This document shows, one piece after another, positions 54,352 through 63,369 of a DNA stretch of 64,000 nucleotides. The stretch's first letter is position 1; each line of letters begins with the position of its first letter. The notes under the pieces are model-generated. The model searched no databases. It was not told the DNA's origin and was given only the letters and a program-made list of their open reading frames with translations. The DNA is from Bacteroidales bacterium (GTDB lineage Bacteria; Bacteroidota; Bacteroidia; Bacteroidales; VadinHA17), in NCBI GenBank assembly GCA_016709865.1, contig JADJLX010000005.1:310001-374000 (forward strand). The letters run 5' to 3'. The position numbers were made by a program, and so were the translations under genes.

Positions 54352-55038
54352 CTACTTGATAAGAAGCTTTACCCTTGCAATGTACTTGTCGATTGTTGTA
54401 CCTTCAGTGCTCTCCGGATACTCAGTCTCTATTCTTTCATATACTTTAAGTGCCTCTGAAAACTTTCCGCTTAATTCATATAATTCACCGGCTTTCAGAA
54501 GATAAACAGGTGTATTAAATGAATTCTTTGCAAAGTCAGCAGCTTCAAGATATTTAGCAATTCCCTTTTCTGTATCACCCAATTCAACATAAGCGTCACC
54601 TGTGGCACCAATAGCCAGCGATCCAATCACTTTATCCTTTTTAGAATATTTATTAAGATAGTCAATTGCTTCCTGATAATTTCCCAGATGCAGATTGCAA
54701 ATGCCGGCACCATAGAGTGCAAGATTTCCTGAACTGGTAAATTTATAGTCTTTTGCTATATCGATAAATCCCAAATAGTTACCATCGCCATTAAGAGCAA
54801 GTTTCAGTGAGTCCATTTCAAGATAGCGTTCAGCCTGATACATCTGTGACTGAGCTTCTGAGTTCCTGTTATTAAGATACATCTTGCCTAGCCATACCAG
54901 ACCTACAACTGCAACAATAACTCCCAATCCGATTATTAAAGTTTTATAATTCTCCTCAAGAAAATGTTCTGTCTTGCTCAGTGTCTGTTCAACGTTTGAA
55001 ATAGTCTGTGGATTTTCGTCCTTTTTGTTCTTAGCCAT
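54352..55038 (-). CDS. membrane-anchored tetratricopeptide-repeat protein
   Basis: 228 residues: a charged cytoplasmic start, one helix (TLIIGLGVIVAVVGLVWLG, about 34-52), then TPR-like helical repeats with spaced YxxA/G patterns (LYGAGICNLHLGNYQEAIDYL, DAYVELGDTEKGIAKYLEAA, LYELSGKFSEALKVYERI). The shape matches YfgM-type periplasmic TPR proteins of Bacteroidota. A -7 box TACTTTTG lies at 55076-55083 on the minus strand, upstream of the ATG. Confidence 0.85.
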   Translation of the reverse strand: MAKNKKDENPQTISNVEQTLSKTEHFLEENYKTLIIGLGVIVAVVGLVWLGKMYLNNRNSEAQSQMYQAERYLEMDSLKLALNGDGNYLGFIDIAKDYKFTSSGNLALYGAGICNLHLGNYQEAIDYLNKYSKKDKVIGSLAIGATGDAYVELGDTEKGIAKYLEAADFAKNSFNTPVYLLKAGELYELSGKFSEALKVYERIETEYPESTEGTTIDKYIARVKLLIK

Positions 55039-55192
55039 ACTGGTCTTTACTTATTTACTTCAAAAATTTCCACCGCAAAAGTAATTTTTTTCGGGTAATT
55101 CTGAAACAATTATTCTAAAAAATAGAAAATAAGGTGAATTGAGTGTTTCTTTTTAACTTTGCATTCAGAATGATAACTTATTTTCAGTTTGA

Positions 55193-56314
55193 ATGTATTT
55201 AAAAAAGCTTTCCCTGACTAACTTCAAAAACTATGAGCTTAATGAGCTTGAGTTTTCTCCTAAAATAAACTGTTTCACAGGCAATAATGGAGTTGGCAAA
55301 ACAAATATCCTTGATGCCATCCACTATCTGTCTCTTACAAAAAGTTTTTTTAATAATATTGACAGCATAAGTATCAGGCATGGTGAGGAATACTTCATAA
55401 TTCAGGGAACATTCTCAAGAGACGGTGAAGATGATACGATTTACTGTGTATTTCAGCGACAGAAGCAGAAATTGCTTAAGCGTAACAACAAGGAGTACCA
55501 GAAACTTTCAGATCATGTCGGGAGATATCCTGTTGTTATGATTTCACCAGCCGACAGTGCTCTGATAACAGAAGGAAGTGAAGACCGCAGAAGGTTTATG
55601 AATAAGATCATCAGTCAGTATAATTCTGTTTATCTCGATTCAGTTCTAAGATACAGTAAAGCTCTTCAGCAGCGGAATAAGCTTCTTAAAGATTTCAGAT
55701 CCTCCGGAAAGTTTGACATTGATGCGCTGGCTATATGGGACTCCCAACTGGTGAAATATGGTGAGTATATTTACACTGAACGGAAAATCCTTGTAAATGA
55801 ACTTATTCCGGTATTCCAGGAATATTATTCGATGATCTCATCCGGAAGAGAGAAAGTGAGACTAAAATACAGGTCGCATCTTGACGATTGTGGTTTTCAG
55901 GAATCTCTTGATAACTCTTTGTCAAAAGACAGGTTTCTTGAGTATACAACCGTTGGAATTCATAAAGATGACCTTGTACTTGAGATGGATGATTTTCCTG
56001 TAAAATCTCTCGGGTCACAGGGTCAGCAGAAGTCCTACCTGGTTGCACTTAAACTTGCCAAATTTGATTATATTAAACGAAAAGCCGGTTTCTCACCGGT
56101 ACTGTTACTTGATGACATTTTCGATAAATTTGATGCTGACAGGGTGGAGCAGATAATCAGGCTGGTGGGTAATCACCGGTTCGGGCAGATATTCATTACA
56201 GATACTCACCAGAACAGGCTCCAGGATATTCTCTCTTCACATAATGCTGATTATAAGCTTTTCAGAATAGCAGACCTGACTATTGAAGAAGTAGCTCATA
56301 ACGGGCTGGCATAA
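55193..56314 (+). CDS. recF: DNA replication and repair protein RecF
   Basis: SMC-like ATPase that helps load RecA at gaps. Walker A is FTGNNGVGKTNILDAIHYL near residue 30; the signature region is SLGSQGQQKSYLVALKLA and Walker B PVLLLDDIFDKFD. 373 residues, normal length. A -7 box TAACTTTG lies at 55154-55161. It is followed 2 nt after its stop by the DUF721 gene, a pairing common in Bacteroidota. Confidence 0.96.
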   Translation: MYLKKLSLTNFKNYELNELEFSPKINCFTGNNGVGKTNILDAIHYLSLTKSFFNNIDSISIRHGEEYFIIQGTFSRDGEDDTIYCVFQRQKQKLLKRNNKEYQKLSDHVGRYPVVMISPADSALITEGSEDRRRFMNKIISQYNSVYLDSVLRYSKALQQRNKLLKDFRSSGKFDIDALAIWDSQLVKYGEYIYTERKILVNELIPVFQEYYSMISSGREKVRLKYRSHLDDCGFQESLDNSLSKDRFLEYTTVGIHKDDLVLEMDDFPVKSLGSQGQQKSYLVALKLAKFDYIKRKAGFSPVLLLDDIFDKFDADRVEQIIRLVGNHRFGQIFITDTHQNRLQDILSSHNADYKLFRIADLTIEEVAHNGLA

Positions 56315-56316
56315 AA

Positions 56317-56607
56317 ATGAGAAGGAGTAAAACCATATCTCTTGCCGAGGCACTTAAGGATTATGTCAGAGAGATGAATCTCGAAGGCAAACTTAATGAA
56401 GTAGGAGTCATTAACTCCTGGGAAGAGGTAGTGGGAAAAGCAATAAGCTCCCGGACTTCAAAGATTTATATCAAAGATCACATCCTATATGTTCATCTGA
56501 ACTCGTCCGTTGTGAGGAATGAACTATTAATGCTTCGTCAGGCAATCAAGGAGAAACTCAACGAAAATGCTGGATCTGAAGTAATTAAGGATATTGTTTT
56601 TAGATAA
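56317..56607 (+). CDS. DUF721 (DciA-like) protein
   Basis: 96 residues with the DUF721 core INSWEEVVGKAISSRTSKIYIKD and VHLNSSVVRNELLMLR. DUF721 proteins are related to DciA, a loader of the replicative helicase; this short version has only the KH-like domain. It is translationally close to recF. Confidence 0.9.
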   Translation: MRRSKTISLAEALKDYVREMNLEGKLNEVGVINSWEEVVGKAISSRTSKIYIKDHILYVHLNSSVVRNELLMLRQAIKEKLNENAGSEVIKDIVFR

Positions 56608-56660
56608 TTATCTGACCTCCTGATCCTTGATACAAATTTGCAAACAGGTATTATGACACT

Positions 56661-56955
56661 CCTGCTGAAGGCCGGAGATCCCTCATCCATTCACTCGATA
56701 TCCACTTGTTATTTAGATGTTTGCTGGGTGAATTGATTCGGGATGACAGGTTGTTTTGGTTCATAGGGAGGAAGGAAGAAACGGCGGTTTGCTCTTAAAA
56801 ATATGAATTCTGAATTCCCCCGGGGCAAACCGCCGTTTCTTCCTTCCTCATACCTCTCACCAAAAATGGTGTCATCCTGAATTCATCCTTCCTGAAATTT
56901 CTCAATATCCCACAATTAGAAAAGGATGAATGAAGGATCTCCGGGGTTCAGCAGG
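56661..56955. repeat. nested palindromic intergenic element (copy 2)
   Basis: Outer imperfect arms lie at 56661-56687 and 56928-56955 (CCTGCTGAA, CGGAGATCC and their complements), a second pair of ATGACA / TGTCAT arms inside, and a perfect 25-bp inverted repeat at 56768-56792 with 56825-56849. The 375-nt gap between convergent genes contains nothing else recognisable. Confidence 0.9.
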
Positions 56956-56982
56956 AAATTATCATATATTTATTAGTCGCCC

Positions 56983-58734
56983 TTAATCTTTTATAATATA
57001 CTCCCCCATTGAAATCAATATCGACTTTTTCAGGTTTTTATTCGAAACTAAATGAAAGCTTTTGCCAGCATAATTCAGAATGGCCTTATTGTTTCCAATA
57101 TCAATTCTCACTTCTGCAGTATTATCATTATGTAATATGAAATCAGCCAGCAACAATGCTTTCTCAATACCATCGCCGCGTTTGAAATTCCAGACCTCAT
57201 CAGGCAGGGCCAGTCGTTTGGAATCATAGATTGATTCATTAGGAAAGGTCTTCAGAATGTTGTATACTTCTTCTGTACTTTTCCCGTTCAGATCAATAAA
57301 GCATACCGGATTTCTTTCAATTGCTGCTTTTATAAACGGCAGCCAGTCTGTTCTGTCCATCTGTCTGTACACATACATAGCCAGAAGGGCCTGCTCAGAT
57401 TTATCAGCAAGTTTATTTATGTGTGATATGATCTTATCCCTGGTGTCGTCAGTTGAAATATGCAAGGCTGTTGTGCTAATATATTCCTTGTTAAAAAGAG
57501 GAATCCTGGGATCGACAGAAATGAAGTTCTTAATTTCAACAAACATTTCATGAATTATAGATTCATATTCAGCACCTGCTGATTTAATAAATTCTTCTTC
57601 AATCTTTTTGAGAGTTTTCCCTGAACTGTTATCAAGGATATCCTCAAAATTGTTCAGCAGTATCTTTCCCTGAATGGGGCTGAGGTGAAACTCGTCACCC
57701 TCAATTTCTTTTACAAGAGCTGCTCTGGTTTCAGCGGATGCGTTGAATTTACTGTTGTGTTCATATTCAAACATTTTTTCAAGAGAAATGAATCTTTGTT
57801 TCCCTGAGCAGTCGCACATGTACTGGAAAAGAGATTTGTACCTTGATTTAAATCTCAGGAAATTAATAAAAATGAGATTTGTTAAATCAGTAACCAGAAA
57901 CTCTTTTAGTTTAACGGAAAAGTGCTCATAGGCTTCCCTGTCTATAGTAGCCTCATTGTAAAGTGTATGTATATAACCAGAGATATGCGATACAATGGTT
58001 ACCTTCTCATTCTCCATAGCTCTGCGGGCTTTTTCAGAAAGAGAGGTACCGTTAAACCACATGTTTTTAGTTACAATGCGTCTGTTGTTTGTTATGAGGC
58101 CATCTTTTTCAATAATAAAATTCTGTGAATGGAGCGGTGTGGCAATCAGAAAAATTTTCTCCAGGGGAATTCGTCCGACTACAAACATAGCTGCTGCATA
58201 AAGTGCAGATAATGAGACGCATTCTCCGGCACCAGTTGTGAAATTTTCCTTGTGCCTGAATGCTCCCATTGCCTCAATGGTTTCTGTTTTCCAGTAAGGG
58301 ATTACGTCGGTATCAAATTTGTCAAGCCCAAAATGTTTTCTTATATCGATATCAAAGTAATACTTATCTCCTTCATAACCGAATAAGGCATTTGACTGTC
58401 TAAGCAACTCCACATCGAAAAAGTCGCTGAACCTTTCTATCTCATCTGTTTTGGTAGTAAGTCCCCATGTAGAAAGATCCAGGTTAAATACATAATTCTG
58501 GATAATATATTGCTTTATTCTGTTTGCTTTGTTTGTAAAGCTCTTCTTTTCAATATCCTTAAACCATGGGTCATCTCTCCATTTCCATAGTTCCGGAGAC
58601 ATTATATCTGCAAGAACAAGAGGATAAAACAGATCAGGAAATATGAATATCTCCATATCTGAAAGAGTATAAGCAGAAGAGTACTTTTCAAGAGTTTTTC
58701 TGTCGGAAAAGTCCTTTTTTAGAATTGAGTTCAT
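56983..58734 (-). CDS. uncharacterised protein with a transglutaminase-like cysteine motif
   Basis: 583 residues, no signal peptide or membrane helix. The central stretch GAGECVSLSALYAAAMFVVG (near residue 170), with Cys followed by LHSQNFII about 30 residues later and the following EKDG, resembles the Cys-His-Asp layout of transglutaminase/papain-like folds. The rest is helical with no family I recognise. It stands alone between a nested palindrome and ndk. An enzymatic role is only suggested. Confidence 0.75.
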   Translation of the reverse strand: MNSILKKDFSDRKTLEKYSSAYTLSDMEIFIFPDLFYPLVLADIMSPELWKWRDDPWFKDIEKKSFTNKANRIKQYIIQNYVFNLDLSTWGLTTKTDEIERFSDFFDVELLRQSNALFGYEGDKYYFDIDIRKHFGLDKFDTDVIPYWKTETIEAMGAFRHKENFTTGAGECVSLSALYAAAMFVVGRIPLEKIFLIATPLHSQNFIIEKDGLITNNRRIVTKNMWFNGTSLSEKARRAMENEKVTIVSHISGYIHTLYNEATIDREAYEHFSVKLKEFLVTDLTNLIFINFLRFKSRYKSLFQYMCDCSGKQRFISLEKMFEYEHNSKFNASAETRAALVKEIEGDEFHLSPIQGKILLNNFEDILDNSSGKTLKKIEEEFIKSAGAEYESIIHEMFVEIKNFISVDPRIPLFNKEYISTTALHISTDDTRDKIISHINKLADKSEQALLAMYVYRQMDRTDWLPFIKAAIERNPVCFIDLNGKSTEEVYNILKTFPNESIYDSKRLALPDEVWNFKRGDGIEKALLLADFILHNDNTAEVRIDIGNNKAILNYAGKSFHLVSNKNLKKSILISMGEYIIKD

Positions 58735-58783
58735 AAATTGTTTTAAGTCTACAAGTCTAATAACACTTAATGGTTATTAAAGT

Positions 58784-59206
58784 TTAATAGAACCTCTCAA
58801 TTCCGGAAAAGAAGAAGTTAGCTTCTATAATAGCGTTTTCATAACTGTCTGATCCGTGGACCGCATTCATCTGAACAGAAACTGCAAAAGTTTTACGAAT
58901 CGTTCCCGGTTCTGCTTTGCTTGGATCAGTCGACCCTATGAGCTTTCGAAATGCTTCAACTGCATTCTCATGCCTTAAGATCATAACAACCACCGGCCCT
59001 GAGGTCATAAATTCAACTAAACCTTCATAAAAAGGTTTGCCCTTATGAACAGCATAAAATGATTCGGCCTGGGGAACTGTCATCTTAACCATACGCATGG
59101 CAGCAATCTCAAAACCGCCTTCATTGATCATTGCAAGGATAGGCCCGGTTTTTCCTGTTCTGACTGCGTTTGGCTTAATTATCGAAAATGTAAAGTCGCT
59201 ATACAT
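58784..59206 (-). CDS. ndk: nucleoside-diphosphate kinase
   Basis: Balances NTP and dNTP pools by phosphate transfer through a histidine. 140 residues with FSIIKPNAVRTGKTGPIL, then NAVHGSDSYENA containing the active-site His. Length normal for the family. Confidence 0.96.
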   Translation of the reverse strand: MYSDFTFSIIKPNAVRTGKTGPILAMINEGGFEIAAMRMVKMTVPQAESFYAVHKGKPFYEGLVEFMTSGPVVVMILRHENAVEAFRKLIGSTDPSKAEPGTIRKTFAVSVQMNAVHGSDSYENAIIEANFFFSGIERFY

Positions 59207-59288
59207 ATCTTGCTTATTAGGTACTTAACTACAAAATTGGTCTTCAGGAATATTTTTTATCTTTAACAACTTAAAAACAGTAGCAAAA

Positions 59289-60308
59289 GTGATAGATTTA
59301 TCCAAATATACAAAAGAATTATCGAAACTTTTCTCTTCGTCCGGGAATATACTCCTCATTTGTCATATAAATCCCGATGGCGATGCAATAGGTTCGCAAC
59401 TCGCTTTATTTCATTATCTGAAATCAACTGGTAAGAAGGTCACAATGTTATCACCCAATCATCTGCAGGAGTTTTTAAAATGGATGGATGGAGTAGAGGA
59501 GATAAAAATCTTTATTAAGGAACAGCGAAAGTGCCGTAAGATTATTGCAGAAGCTGACCTGATAGTGATGCTCGATTTTAATCATCCGTCAAGACTTGGT
59601 GAAGCCCAGGAGGCAGTTCTGAAATCAAAAGCCAGGAAAGCTATTATAGATCATCATCTCGATCCGGCTGATTTTGTTGATCTAATAATTACGATGCCAT
59701 CAAAATGTTCTACATCAGAATTGGTTCATGAGATTATTTGCGAATTGAATGAGGAACCTTTTATCAGCAAACCATATGCAGAATCTTTGTATGTCGGGAT
59801 TGTGACTGATACTGGTAACTTTGAGCATGGAGCATATTCTCCGAGAACTTTCAGGATTGTTGCTGAACTACTTGAGGCGGGAATCGAAAAGGATAAGATA
59901 CTGAACCTGATCTATAACAACTTTTCTGCCGATCGTCTTCGCCTGCAGGGCTATGCATTGAATAAGAGGATGATTGTTCTCCCTGAACTAAAAAGTGCCT
60001 ATATTTTTCTTACTAAAGAGGATTTAAAGGAATATAATCATGTTAAAGGAGATACCGAAGGATTTGTGAATATGCCTTTGTCGATAAAAGGAATTCATTT
60101 TGCTGCTCTTTTCATCGAAAAGGATAACTTCATAAAACTCTCTTTCCGTTCAAAAGGTAAGTTTCCCTCGAACGAATTTGCCTCACTCTATTTTGCAGGC
60201 GGCGGGCACCTTAATGCTTCGGGTGGCGAATTTTTCGATACTCTTGACAATACAATAGCTCATTTTCTTACAGCTCTGAAAGAGAATTACTGGAGATTTG
60301 AGGAATAG
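59289..60308 (+). CDS. DHH/DHHA1 phosphoesterase, NrnA-like
   Basis: 339 residues. Metal motifs HINPDGDAIGSQ, MLDFNHPSR, IIDHHLDP and DTGNFEHGAYS, followed by the DHHA1 nucleic-acid-binding GGGHLNASGG. Relatives degrade nanoRNA or pAp, or cyclic dinucleotides. GTG is the start (59289), since no ATG fits in frame. It is divergent from ndk and codirectional with two FKBP genes. Confidence 0.92.
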   Translation: MIDLSKYTKELSKLFSSSGNILLICHINPDGDAIGSQLALFHYLKSTGKKVTMLSPNHLQEFLKWMDGVEEIKIFIKEQRKCRKIIAEADLIVMLDFNHPSRLGEAQEAVLKSKARKAIIDHHLDPADFVDLIITMPSKCSTSELVHEIICELNEEPFISKPYAESLYVGIVTDTGNFEHGAYSPRTFRIVAELLEAGIEKDKILNLIYNNFSADRLRLQGYALNKRMIVLPELKSAYIFLTKEDLKEYNHVKGDTEGFVNMPLSIKGIHFAALFIEKDNFIKLSFRSKGKFPSNEFASLYFAGGGHLNASGGEFFDTLDNTIAHFLTALKENYWRFEE

Positions 60309-60318
60309 CTAAAGTCCT

Positions 60319-60837
60319 ATGCAAAAGATACTTATATTTTCATACTTCATCTTATTTATTCTTTCATCATGCCGGAATGCCTCTGAAAAGCCTGTTGTTG
60401 ATAACAAACCCGGAACGGATGAAATGGCTGAACTAAACAGATATTTTGTACAAAAGGACAGGGAGAGGATTCAAAATTATGCAGAACGGAAAGGATTAAA
60501 TTTAATAGAGTCACCAACAGGTCTGTGGTATCAGATTATCAAACAGGGTGATGGTACTGGCTATTCAGATAATGACAGGATTGTCTTTGAATATGAATGT
60601 TCACTGCTTGACGGAACCAAATGTTATTCATCACAAACACTTGGTCCTAAGGATATTGTATTGGGAAGAAGTAGTCTTGAACCAGGATTAAATGAAGGTT
60701 TAAGAATGCTTAAACCCGGCGGAGAGGCTATCTTTATTTTACCGCCTTTTCTTGCTTTTGGTTTGCCTGGTGATGGAAAAATGATTCCTTCCAGAGCTGT
60801 TATTGTCTATAATGTTAATATCTTGCAGCCCGAATAA
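60319..60837 (+). CDS. FKBP-type peptidyl-prolyl isomerase lipoprotein (1)
   Basis: 172 residues with lipobox LFILSSC. The C-terminal 110 residues are an FKBP domain (LWYQIIKQGDGTG, SLEPGLNEGLRMLKPGGEAIFILP, AFGLPGDG) with several active-site aromatics replaced, as in GldI-like proteins. It lies 10 nt after the NrnA-like gene, so probably cotranscribed. Confidence 0.9.
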   Translation: MQKILIFSYFILFILSSCRNASEKPVVDNKPGTDEMAELNRYFVQKDRERIQNYAERKGLNLIESPTGLWYQIIKQGDGTGYSDNDRIVFEYECSLLDGTKCYSSQTLGPKDIVLGRSSLEPGLNEGLRMLKPGGEAIFILPPFLAFGLPGDGKMIPSRAVIVYNVNILQPE

Positions 60838-60892
60838 TTTTATTAAAAATAATGCGTTAAATAACAATCAGTAAATTTTTAAAATTCAGTTT

Positions 60893-61390
60893 ATGATGAA
60901 GAAAAATAGTTTTATTTCACTCTTGATTATTTCAACAGTTCTGGCCTTTACTCTCATTTCTTGTGATCCATCCAAAAAATATATTGAACAGGAAGAAGAT
61001 CAGATCCAGGATTATCTGAAAAGCAATCCTAATCTGTCATTTGAGCAGAAACCAAGCGGTTTATATTATGTTACTATTCAGCAGGGTACAGGTATAATAC
61101 CTGTTAAACATGATACTGCTTATATTAAGTATACCGGCAGGTTTCTCAGCGGAAATATTTTCGATACAAATGTAGGCACCAACGATACACTTTCTGTTCC
61201 TGTCGATGAAGGCTGGATGATTCAGGGTTTTGATGAAGGTATTACATATATGAAAGTTGGCGAAAAAGCACAACTTCTGATTCCATCGAAACTGGCCTAT
61301 GGGCCAACCGGTTATTACTTAATTGGTGGTTATACTCCGCTTCTTTTTGATCTTGAACTTGTTAAGGTAAAAAGAGGAACAGGTAAATAG
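60893..61390 (+). CDS. FKBP-type peptidyl-prolyl isomerase lipoprotein (2)
   Basis: 165 residues, lipobox TLISC, then an FKBP domain (GLYYVTIQQGTG, GRFLSGNIFDTN, MIQGFDEGITYMKVGEKAQLLIP, LAYGPTGY, LLFDLELVKV). Better conserved at the catalytic face than the preceding paralog. The pair probably assists folding of outer-membrane lipoproteins; in gliding relatives an FKBP lipoprotein (GldI) is essential. Confidence 0.92.
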   Translation: MMKKNSFISLLIISTVLAFTLISCDPSKKYIEQEEDQIQDYLKSNPNLSFEQKPSGLYYVTIQQGTGIIPVKHDTAYIKYTGRFLSGNIFDTNVGTNDTLSVPVDEGWMIQGFDEGITYMKVGEKAQLLIPSKLAYGPTGYYLIGGYTPLLFDLELVKVKRGTGK

Positions 61391-61392
61391 GC

Positions 61393-62091
61393 CTACTGCA
61401 TTACAAAAACTACCAGCCTGTCATTTATTGTTGGTAAATCTCTCTTCCATTCGGAGATTTTCATGGTTCTTATTGTCTCTGTGGGTAAAGTAATATCAAC
61501 AGCAATGCAGAGCCTTGTATCATGCTGACAGGTTGTTACTATCGTTTCAAGCAGTTTCTGGTTTCTGTATGGTGTCTCCATGAAGATCTGGGCACACCCT
61601 TCACCTGCTTTTCTTTCAAGTTCTTTTAGCTTATTTGTCCTCTCAGCAGGTTTTACAGGAAGATATCCGTTGAAGGTGAAATTCTGTCCATTAAGTCCCG
61701 ATGAGATAAGAGCAAGAATAATAGAGGAAGGTCCTGATAACGGGGTGACTACTAATTTATTTTTATGGGCCAGAGCTACTATCTTTGCACCGGGATCAGC
61801 AATGCCGGGCAGACCGGCTTCACTCATTAATCCGATATCGCTGCCTTTTATAACCGGGTCAAGATATTCAGTGATATCAGACTCGCCGGTATGTTCATTC
61901 AATTCGAAAAAGACAGTGTCATCAATAGGGAAGGTCTTATCAATAAGTCTTAGAAACCTTCTTGCACTTCTTATGTCTTCAACGATAAAGAATCTTAATC
62001 CTCTTGTAATACTAAGCACTTTTTCAGGAATGACTTTTAAAAAGTCTTCTCCTCCTAATGTTACAGGTATGAGGTAAATCCTGCCTTTCAT
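61393..62091 (-). CDS. tetrapyrrole-methylase-fold SAM methyltransferase (RsmI-related)
   Basis: 232 residues. SEAGLPGIADPGAKIVALAHK and VTPLSGPSSIILALISSGL are the SAM-binding motifs of the RsmI/tetrapyrrole methylase fold; METPYRNQKLLETI matches the RsmI core. It is shorter than full RsmI (about 280), and Bacteroidota often encode both, so the target need not be C1402 of 16S rRNA. Convergent with the FKBP gene, with 2 nt between stops. Confidence 0.88.
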   Translation of the reverse strand: MKGRIYLIPVTLGGEDFLKVIPEKVLSITRGLRFFIVEDIRSARRFLRLIDKTFPIDDTVFFELNEHTGESDITEYLDPVIKGSDIGLMSEAGLPGIADPGAKIVALAHKNKLVVTPLSGPSSIILALISSGLNGQNFTFNGYLPVKPAERTNKLKELERKAGEGCAQIFMETPYRNQKLLETIVTTCQHDTRLCIAVDITLPTETIRTMKISEWKRDLPTINDRLVVFVMQ

Positions 62092-62164
62092 GATAATTTC
62101 ATTCTGCTTTCAAATATAGTAATTATAAAGCTCGCGATCATAACAACAAAAAATATCCTACCTG

Positions 62165-62195
62165 TTGCCTTTTATTTAATTTTAGTATAGGTTTG
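62165..62195 (+). promoter_or_regulatory. promoter of the MBL hydrolase gene
   Basis: TTG (62165-62167), 20 nt, TAGGTTTG (62188-62195). The box overlaps an in-frame TTG at 62193, so translation must start later, at GTG 62214. Confidence 0.6.
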
Positions 62196-62213
62196 TTAAG
62201 TAATATCTATAGT

Positions 62214-62981
62214 GTGAAAATAACATTTCTTGGAACAGGTACTTCACAGGGTGTGCCTGTAATTGCTTGTGAATGCAGTACATGTCTTTCTCAGGATGAG
62301 CATGATAAGAGATTGAGAACATCTTTGCTTCTGGAGACAGATGACACAACTTTGCTTTTTGATGCTGGACCTGACTTCCGGCAGCAGATGCTAAGAGCAC
62401 ATGTGACAAAACTTGATTCAATTCTACTGACACATGAACATAAAGATCATATAGCAGGATTGGATGATGTCAGGGCTTTCAATTATAAAAGTCAGGATGC
62501 AATAGATATATACGCAGAGGAAAGAGTTCAAAAAGCTCTGAAAAAGGAGTATTCGTATGTTTTTTCTGAATATCAGTACCCGGGTGTTCCGAAAATGAGA
62601 CTTAATATGATTAACGATCATCCAATAAATATAAGGGGTATTGATATCCTTCCAATAAGAGTATTTCATTACAGGCTTCCTGTTTATGGTTTCAGGATCG
62701 GTAATTTTGCTTATATAACAGATGCAAACTACATTCCTGAGGAAAGCAAAGAGAAGTTATTTGGAGTTAAGTATCTGGTTATTAATGCTCTCAGAAAAGA
62801 AAAACACATATCTCATTTTAGTCTGAGGGAGGCTGTTGACCTTATACGTGAGATCTCACCAAAGAAAGCTTACATTACTCATATCAGTCACCAGATGGGG
62901 TTTTATGCCGATATTTCAAAAGAGTTACCTGCAGGTATTTCGCTGGCATTCGACGGATTGACATTTATGTGTAATGAATAA
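62214..62981 (+). CDS. metallo-beta-lactamase-fold hydrolase (PhnP/RNase Z-like)
   Basis: About 255 residues from GTG 62214 (VKITFLGTGTSQG). Metal motif LLTHEHKDHIAGLDD holds the HxHxDH ligands; SQGVPVIACECSTC is the N-terminal loop of the PhnP-like group, with cysteines that may bind zinc. Later ligands: TDANYI and YITHISHQMG. Family members act on cyclic phosphodiesters or sugar phosphates; the substrate is not clear. Confidence 0.9.
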   Translation: MKITFLGTGTSQGVPVIACECSTCLSQDEHDKRLRTSLLLETDDTTLLFDAGPDFRQQMLRAHVTKLDSILLTHEHKDHIAGLDDVRAFNYKSQDAIDIYAEERVQKALKKEYSYVFSEYQYPGVPKMRLNMINDHPINIRGIDILPIRVFHYRLPVYGFRIGNFAYITDANYIPEESKEKLFGVKYLVINALRKEKHISHFSLREAVDLIREISPKKAYITHISHQMGFYADISKELPAGISLAFDGLTFMCNE

Positions 62982-62998
62982 TTCCTGAATTTTTGGAA

Positions 62999-63205
62999 CT
63001 ACTTTTTCTTGTAGTTTGAGTTCAGTTTTTTCTGATATCCAGGTGAAAAATAATACTTGTTTCGTCCCAACTGTTCTGTTTTTGCCTTTGATGATTGTTT
63101 CTTTTTCTTATAGTAAGTATTCTTTTTTGCAGGCGCACACGCTGTCACCAAAGCAATAAGCAGAAACATTAAAAATAACCTCAATATTTTTGTTGCTTTA
63201 GACAT
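62999..63205 (-). CDS. small basic lipoprotein of unknown function
   Basis: 68 residues (MSKATKILRLF...) with lipobox ALVTAC and a mature part that is almost entirely Lys, Tyr and Ser/Asn (YYKKKKQSSKAK). Likely tethered to the envelope; homologs are common small Bacteroidota lipoproteins. ATG at 63205 chosen over 63211 on signal-peptide length. Confidence 0.7.
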   Translation of the reverse strand: MSKATKILRLFLMFLLIALVTACAPAKKNTYYKKKKQSSKAKTEQLGRNKYYFSPGYQKKLNSNYKKK

Positions 63206-63313
63206 TACCACATCTGGTTTTGAATCATGCTTAAAAATACAACATTTTTATCTAAAAGAAAAAAATTGACAGATTATTATAACAAGCAGAGCGTTTTCAG
63301 TCATTCCAAGTCA

Positions 63314-63343
63314 TTTGTTTTATAACTACTAAGTTTTATCTTG
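63314..63343 (+). promoter_or_regulatory. promoter of the edge gene
   Basis: TTTG (63314-63317), 19 nt, TATCTTG (63337-63343), close to the Bacteroidota consensus, 27 nt before the ATG at 63370. Confidence 0.6.
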
Positions 63344-63369
63344 CACCAGGGAATATTGAATTTTATATA

